This document shows positions 1-64,000 of a stretch of DNA of 64,000 bases, piece by piece. The position numbers and the translations under genes are program-made. Each line of letters opens with the position of its first letter. The stretch's first letter is position 1. Origin of the DNA: Glandiceps talaboti (Eukaryota > Hemichordata > Enteropneusta > Spengelidae); the NCBI RefSeq assembly GCF_964340395.1, contig NC_135553.1:19275849-19339848 (forward strand), given 5' to 3'. The notes beneath the pieces are model-generated. The model was not told the origin of the DNA. It saw only the letters and a list, made by a program, of their open reading frames with translations, and ran no database searches.

Positions 1-355
1 CAAATAACACATCCCTTATATTACAATCTACAAATAACACATTCCTTATATCACAATCTACAAATAACACATCCCTTATATTACAATCTACAAATAACAC
101 ATTCCTTATATCACAATCTACAAATAACACATTCCTTATATTACAATCTTCAAATAACACATCCCTTATATTACAATCTACAAATAACACATCCCTTATA
201 TTGCAATCTTCAAATAACACATCCCTTATATCACAATCTACAAATACCACATCCCTTATATCACAATCATCAAATACCACATCCCTTATATCACAATCGT
301 CAAATAACACATCCCTCATAATACAATCTTCACGTAATACATCCCTTATACTTCA
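1..355. repeat. 30-bp minisatellite
   Basis: About eleven tandem copies of a 30-bp unit (CAAATAACACATCCCTTATA plus ten more bases) with scattered substitutions. It starts at or before the window edge. Its 30-bp period keeps a short reading frame open on the plus strand, which I do not consider a gene. Confidence 0.95.
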
Positions 356-649
356 AGTACAAATCACAGAATGTTCACCCAATAATTAGACATACATGAC
401 ACGCCAAGTTAAAAATAAAAAGATGCATCATCACATTGTGCACTGATCAGTGTTTGTGTGGAACTTGTCAACTCTATCAATTGTGTGATGATCGTAATTC
501 CATGTAAATGCGGAATTGTGAACCATTGTAAAAAACCCACAAGATCTTAGTATTACAGATAAAACCTAATTTACAAACATGACTACAAAACCAACGTTTC
601 TATCGTATTAAAATATTAAAATTCGGAGGAATTCACACACAGAAAGCGT
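356..649. other. AT-rich sequence, nothing identified
   Basis: Unique-looking AT-rich DNA beyond the inferred poly(A) site. I see no gene, RNA or repeat. Confidence 0.5.
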
Positions 650-1059
650 ACATTGTTTATTTGGCAAACTTTCCTGCTTTAATGTACTGTCTACACAGAT
701 AAGTGATAAAGGTTAACCCTGGCTTAAAACCAATATAAATCATCAACATTTATGAACTAACTGCAGCCTTACTTCTACCAAACATATATTTCCCCCATCA
801 AAACTTTTCAAAACATGTTTTTTACATGTGCTATGATAAAGTTTAAAATTATCACTCATCAGTATAATTAATGTATGCTTACCAACATAACCTGTGATTA
901 TCGTTAAAATGTACAATAACATTGGAAAAAAGTGTCTAAAATGAGTATTTGATATATTTGAAACGTCTATTTTGATTAGTGCTTTAGAGACCGTTGAAAC
1001 AAACCTCCAATGTCTATGATGTCTAGGTCGGACGTCTATTTCCTATAGAAGATAATCTT
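650..1059 (-). other. 3' untranslated region with poly(A) signal
   Basis: AT-rich sequence after the stop codon. The first canonical AATAAA on the minus strand is at 661-656, which would give a 3' UTR of about 400 nt. No other coding signal is seen. Confidence 0.5.
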
Positions 1060-58161
<57,102 letters not shown>

Positions 58162-58350
58162 GGTCCTGGAGTGGTGTCGGGACGTGCTTTTTAAAAAAAG
58201 GACTCTCGCTCTCCTAAAGATCTTAAATTAGAAGTCGATGTTCGTTGAGGGTTGATTGAAGGTATTGGTGTGTGTTGGACCGTTGATGATACTTAGTCAG
58301 TAACTTTGAAAAAAATTCACCGACCTGCACTCAATGGAATGACACATACA
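58162..58350 (-). other. Presumed 5' untranslated region
   Basis: Sequence between the inferred start site and the ATG, with no intron signal needed. It contains the T- and A-rich run before CACGTCCCGACACC. Confidence 0.45.
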
Positions 58351-58378
58351 GACTAAATGTTTGCAATATTCCCAGCCA

Positions 58379-58430
58379 TATTTATACATTACTTTAATGC
58401 TAGGAAGACAATCAGGTTGGGCGGAGCATT
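58379..58430 (-). promoter_or_regulatory. Candidate core promoter (TATA box, GC-box-like)
   Basis: TATAAATA at 58386-58379 on the minus strand lies about 220 bp before the ATG. A reverse-complement GC-box-like CTCCGCCCAA is at 58426-58417, upstream of it. Transcription would start near 58350. Predicted from sequence only. Confidence 0.5.
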
Positions 58431-58476
58431 CATAATCATCGTTATGGCAACTGTGTGACGCTTCGAAGGTGGATAG

Positions 58477-58602
<126 letters not shown>

Positions 58603-58900
58603 GAAGTACTCCCATATGTGTCATTGGCAAATGGGTCAATTTTGACGAAAAATCGCTAAGCAGTTAGTGGTGAGGCTCGAACATGCAAAAAATGCAGATG
58701 CCAAGCCGGCCACCCTAGTCAAAATTAAGTTCTGATCTCGGAAGTATATTTCAACCAGTGAATCAGTTTTATAGACTACAAGTTATAAGGTAACATAATG
58801 GCGTATATTCCTTTCTACTATTATTATACATAAATTTATAGACATGTATACAAGTACATGTATACAAATTCTGCGAGTCTTGTTAATTAATCTTTACCAA

Positions 58901-59000
58901 NNNNNNNNNNNNNNNNNNNNNNNNNNNNNNNNNNNNNNNNNNNNNNNNNNNNNNNNNNNNNNNNNNNNNNNNNNNNNNNNNNNNNNNNNNNNNNNNNNNN
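58901..59000. other. Assembly gap, exactly 100 N
   Basis: One hundred N in a row, the usual placeholder for a scaffold gap of unknown size. It separates the two copies of the 5-kb duplication. Confidence 0.99.
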
Positions 59001-59649
59001 AAACGAAAAATGAATGTAAGGCAAAAAAAATTGTCTTTGTTTTGTTTCCGATAACATGACTTCGGAAATTAGGGTAGACAGGTCGAAATATTTTTTAAAT
59101 TTTGTATTTTGTTTTTGTTTTTGGGAGAAATTGCTTCAACTCAAAGAAATGTATTACTCGTTGGTCACAATACTTTACAATACTTTTGTGATAGGTTGAC
59201 GAGATGTAAAAGGAATAAAGGAGACAATTATTATGTGAAGTAGTAGACGAATACAAAATGCCGCCTGTACTTAATAAATTCACTTTACACTAGGTGTTTC
59301 CGGAATGGGATTTTAAAAAAAAGAAGAATTCTTGACCAAAGATACTTTGATGAGAAGATTTACACAGAACTAAAGACAAATTCTCACTAGTTTGTGGATG
59401 TAAAAAAATGTTCAAGGTTAGTGGCTGAATCAGGGGTTGGTCGGGTTATCGAAAACATACCATTTTTTTTAAATTTGAAAATTGGCCTAAATGACTTTAA
59501 AAATTCAGCACAATAGAATGTTTAATGCGCTTGGTAAAAATAACTTCTTGAAAATTAAACGTTCTTGAGCATGTGGGCAAGTGGCATTCTATAGCGCCTG
59601 AATACCACGCTGTAAGTAAGAAGAGTGTCGTTCAGTTTGACTCTACCGA

Positions 59650-59802
59650 ACAACGCAGGTTTTCCCCGGGTACTCCGGTTTCCTCCTGCATTAACACTGA
59701 ACCCATGAGGGGTGGTCCTCACTGGACTTCTTGGGAGACAAGTGTTTAAATGCTTAAAGAACTATCCAGTATAAATGAAAGATTATTATTATTATTATTA
59801 TA
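59650..59802 (+). mobile_element. Retroposon 3' end with ATT tail, copy 3
   Basis: Duplicate of 53060-53213 within the direct repeat. Confidence 0.65.
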
Positions 59803-59804
59803 GT

Positions 59805-60710
59805 TCGAACTGAGAATGCGGGGTGGGAGAGGTTGTAGGTGATTATAGCCAATGCTTTCCTTTTAACAGATATATTGTAAAGTTCACATAGTTAGCGTTG
59901 TTGTCTACCTATGATCATTTTAGTGATTCTATCTAGCTAACTTTTGTTTTTAAAACTCAAGTTTCCATAGCATGCTGTTACGTTAAATGAAAGTACACTT
60001 TCAATAAGGCTCCGGTACACTTTTTCCAGAACATCTTGACTGACATTAAAATTCTTTAATATCCTCAATAGAAACCTACGCTGTATATTGCTTTCTTGAC
60101 AATGCTGTCAGTGTTTTCGGTGAAACTTAACTTATTGTCTAGATTTATGTTTAAGTATTTAAAACACTCAACAATCTCAACTGGTTGCCCATTCATGCTC
60201 TAGTATATCAGGGTTATCTTTGTTATCTGCTATCACTAACTGCTTGATTTTACTGACATTCATTTCCAGCATGCTTGATTTACACCAGTTCTGCTAAATA
60301 GTGATATTTTCAAAGTAAATCTGCTCACAGAGAGCTTGCCTTTTCAAAAGAAGGCCCACCAGAGCCATATCATCGGCTTATTTGAACAAGTTTATACTTA
60401 AGTTTTGAATGTTCATTTCAATCATCATGCTGTGTATATAGAAAACAGCATCGGCGACAGAACGCAGCCTTGGGGTACGGTGCCCTAGCATTCAAAACAA
60501 GTTCACCCGAGAAAACACCATTCATTAACACACTCTGTCATCTGTACAGTAGAACATGTAGCAATATTTTCACATCGCGTTATTAAGCTCTTACCACACT
60601 TGTCTTGCTTACCCCGTCGAGAATTTTTGTTCATGTACTCATACAACTGCTGTAATGTAGGCAGATGTCCTGTAAGATCACAAACAACAAACAACCCTAA
60701 TGTAATCATC
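59805..60710 (-). pseudogene. Decayed reverse transcriptase, copy 2
   Basis: Duplicate of 53216-54110. The ADDMALVG box lies near 60378-60355. A 68-codon open frame at 60503-60709 is a remnant only. Confidence 0.7.
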
Positions 60711-61830
60711 CTAATGAGTCGATGTATCTCGTTATTTTTCTCGTTGACATAGCAACCGAGGTTGACATTTTTTAGAGGTTATTTTCAGAAGGGTTCCAAG
60801 GCAAACTTTTGCTTAGGAAAAATGTTTATCCAATGCGTATAGTACATAGAAAATGTTTATTCACTGACAGTGGCATTCTACGTTCTTATTTTTTTTTTGT
60901 ATTGATAAAAATGCATGCACACTTTAGGATAAGCCATTACCGTAATTACACGACTGATATGATATAAATTGACAGTCATTTTAAACGTCATTAATATCAG
61001 ATGTTCAAAACACTTCAATATATTTTTAATACAGGTGAAGCGGGATAAATATTTGATAGGTATTTGACGGATGGGTTCACATGTACGAAATGTTTGTTTG
61101 TATAAATGTCAAGAGGGAAATAAACAATTGCCAGTACCATTTGTACACAAAACATTTCCTGCTTGATAGATCCCTTAAGTAAACCCTAGATTACCCATAA
61201 TTTCCCCGACCCCTCCTTGTATTTACTGAAGGCTCCATAACGAGTAACCCTAAGTGTCTGTGTGGTAGACGGAGGAAATATGTGTAGACTATACAGATAG
61301 ACAATATAAGGGGATTGGCAGCAAACTAGCCTCACTGACCGACGCGTCGACATTTATTTGTTTGTCCCCATTTCTACAATATCTCGAATCCATTTCCTGT
61401 AAATACGAGTCACATGATTAAATGTTTTAACGGATGATTGAGAAAGTTACTCAGCATGTGTTATTTAATCAGCGTAATTATTTTGTCATCGGTTTAATTA
61501 ATTAGTAAATGAATAGCCTCATGATACTTGAAAGTGCTGACTAATCATTTGAACCTTGTTTTGACTTGTAGCTTAGAATTCTGCTGATAATCATCACTAA
61601 CAGTTATTACATTTAAGTTAGTACTCGAGGTGATCGGTATGGAATGAGATCGAGTGACTCGAGTATAGTACATACTACAGTATATTGCTGATGTGTGAAG
61701 TTTCGCTCAATTCCCATTGGTATCAAAGAATAACACGCTTTCTTCAATATCTATTACTTGGTCAGAAATGATAATAATACGATGACTTCAGTTAGCAACA
61801 CAGTTGCAATATCCATCAGATTGTCAAATT

Positions 61831-61831
<1 letters not shown>

Positions 61832-61923
<92 letters not shown>
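61832..61923. repeat. CT dinucleotide tract, longer allele
   Basis: Counterpart of 55302-55360, about 30 bp longer. Confidence 0.95.
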
Positions 61924-61925
<2 letters not shown>

Positions 61926-62458
61926 GGAGGAGGGGTACATGAAATAGGTACTTGACGCACGGAAAAATAATTATCTGCGAGGGGCGCCTGTTGAGCATTT
62001 CAGTAAAGCGGTGACGATGGCTTAGTTATGTACGGATGACGTCATTCTACGTTTTCACCACCAATTTCATCATAAACAGAAGAAAATGAAAAGCATACGC
62101 GTTTTCATCCTATTAGTTTCTGTACACTTAAATAGTGATACACCAGAACTTGTAAGTTACTGTTTTGTTACAAGTTACCACCCTTTATAATGTCATAGCA
62201 ACATGGCAACAAACTGTAGCTCAAGCACATTTGAATTGTCAACATGTATTGCGCTACAATAGCTTACAATATGTGAGAATAGAAAAAAAAATGGGGCTAG
62301 TTTCTGACTAGTTTTGACCTAGCGTGCCTTCTGAAGGAGATTAATTCAAAACATATCAATATTCATTGTATCGGGGTTCGAATATCAGTTTAACAAATAC
62401 ATATGCCCAGGAGTGTTCTGTTTTTTAAAGCTTCGCTTCTTGTTTGCTCACACCTGAG

Positions 62459-62960
62459 ATATACATACATACATACATACATACATACATACATACATAC
62501 ATACATACATACATACATACATACATACATACATACACACACACATACACACACACATACATACATACATACATACATACATACATACATACATACATAC
62601 ATACATACACACACACACATACACACACACACATACACATACATACATACATACATACATACATACATACATACATACTACACACACATACATACATACA
62701 TACATACATGCATACATACATACATACATGCATACATACATACATACATACATACATACATACATACACACACACATACATACATACATACATACATACA
62801 TACATACATTCATACATACACATACATACATACATACATACATACATACATACATACATACTACACATACATGCATACATGCATACATGCATGCATACAT
62901 ACATACATACATACATACATACACACATACATATATACATACATACATATACATACATAT
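62459..62960. repeat. ACAT / CA microsatellite, longer allele
   Basis: Counterpart of 55899-56201, about 200 bp longer. Confidence 0.95.
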
Positions 62961-63110
62961 AAGGATAATACGACATAATTATCTGACTGTCTATTCATAT
63001 GGTGTATTGTATATACACCTATCTCTATTTAGTCTATACGTCACCCAGCTCTGTTGCTAGTTACAGCATCAGTTTAATAATACACGAGAAAATATGACAA
63101 TATTGTGTTA

Positions 63111-63494
63111 TAAGGCCTAAAACAAATTTCTTGGTTCCGATTACCCAACCCCGCCTAGGTTTTCACTGCCGACCCTAAACCCCCCCCCCCCTTTTTTTAC
63201 ATATTCGAGAAAGAAACAACATAAAATCGCGAAAATTGTGAAGTCTCGCCAGAAATAGTAAATGCGGAAACAGACACCAACTTAAAAAGACAATATAAAA
63301 CTGTTCTTCCAATCTGTAATGGTTGTACATCTGATGGGAATAAACCAATAACACAGAGACCATGCATTTGGAAAACAACAGAAAACATAACTACCTGAAC
63401 TAGAAAAAAATGAAATAAAATAAAAAGTCTACCTACCCCACCTATTCTAAATTTGATTGTAATCGGAACAACACAATTGTTTCTATTAGGCCGT
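63111..63494. mobile_element. MITE-like inverted-repeat element, copy D
   Basis: Duplicate of copy C; TAAGGCCTAA at the left end and TTAGGCCGTA at the right. Confidence 0.75.
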
Positions 63495-64000
63495 AACAGA
63501 ACTAGAGATACACATTCCTTGTGGAAGGGAATGGAAAGGTTTAACAGTATGTAAAAATAGTTCTACCATCGCTTTCACCTTGGATGGAAAACAAGCTGCC
63601 TCATTCCAAGTATTAATTTTGTTACGTGTATATCTGATCAGTGCTCGTTGAACTAAATGGGTTGTAGAGCGTGAATTTAATAACAGGAATATTTGAAACC
63701 GTGATGTGAAGCTGTCACACAATATTACATGTTGTGTACAGTTTGATACTGAAAATATGGGTAGAAAATGCTACCTTTTCTTGAAGCAACTAGCTATTAC
63801 GAACTGCTATATCATTTGGCATACATCCGAACTCCTTTCAAGTTGTAGTAAAACTTAAAGAATCACACAACGTTACATCGCGTTTGTATTGAATATCCCG
63901 TGATATTGGCCAACAATAAGAAGCCTGATCACTCATGTATTTTTCGCCAGTTCAAAACAGACGTCTAAGCTGGCCTTTCCACCGACGAACTTTGAGTTTG

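Larger units (their letters stand above)
59001..64000. repeat. Large direct duplication, copy 2
   Basis: Begins at the gap edge with the sequence at 52413 and is still matching (about 57260) at the window end. It lacks about 75 bp present at 54590-54670. It contains duplicate copies of the RT remnant, MITE and microsatellites. No exon of the gene lies in the part seen. Confidence 0.95.

Noticed and set aside
1-355. Possible CRISPR-like array
   Set aside because: Units are head-to-tail with no unique spacers, in a eukaryotic genome; it is a minisatellite. The same applies to the other minisatellites.

Overview
The window is eukaryotic, almost certainly metazoan. It has canonical GT-AG introns, long AT-rich introns full of micro- and minisatellites, a tRNA-derived SINE, a decayed non-LTR retrotransposon and a MITE-like family. 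The domain mix of the one gene (group A SRCR, HYR, F-type-lectin-like, WSC, REJ, GPS, PLAT and polycystin channel) fits a marine invertebrate, perhaps a deuterostome such as a lancelet or hemichordate. I cannot fix the species.

One protein-coding gene on the minus strand fills the window from 58161 (start codon) down to 1060 (end of stop codon). I assembled 51 coding exons by reading splice sites. All phases agree, and the coding length is 12,918 nt, or about 4,305 residues. The predicted protein is a giant polycystin-1-family receptor-channel. In order it has a signal peptide, five HYR modules, ten SRCR modules (two exons each), a LamG-like domain, an F-type-lectin/discoidin-like domain, WSC, PKD-like repeats, REJ, a GAIN-like region with an intact GPS cleavage motif (HL^T), TM1, PLAT, ten further membrane segments with the polycystin extracellular loop and pore, and a short C-terminal coiled coil. 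Exons 2-29 are all class 1-1 cassettes, so the ligand-binding half can gain or lose modules without a frameshift. I infer that a scavenger-receptor/lectin-like recognition ectodomain is joined through a self-cleaving GPS to an ion channel.

Layout: 1-1059 holds the 3' UTR and a 30-bp minisatellite. Positions 1060-10027 encode the C-terminal coiled coil, channel, PLAT, TM1 and the end of the GPS. 10229-21531 encodes the start of the GPS, GAIN, REJ, PKD and WSC. 22330-24480 encodes the lectin-like and LamG-like domains. 24935-44640 encodes the SRCR modules, and 44886-49515 the HYR modules. Intron 1 (49516-58037) is 8.5 kb. Exon 1 (58038-58161) follows, with a TATA-like box near 58380. A gap of exactly 100 N lies at 58901-59000. 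After it, 59001-64000 is a near-identical direct copy of intron-1 sequence 52413 to about 57260: either a retained second haplotype or a real tandem duplication.

The introns hold notable structure: a 27-bp minisatellite whose units resemble 5' splice sites directly behind exon 12; a 63-bp near-perfect hairpin in intron 14; a 58-bp duplication across the exon 10 splice acceptor; a GC-AG intron inside PLAT; and a dispersed inverted-repeat element in three introns. No second protein-coding gene is supported.
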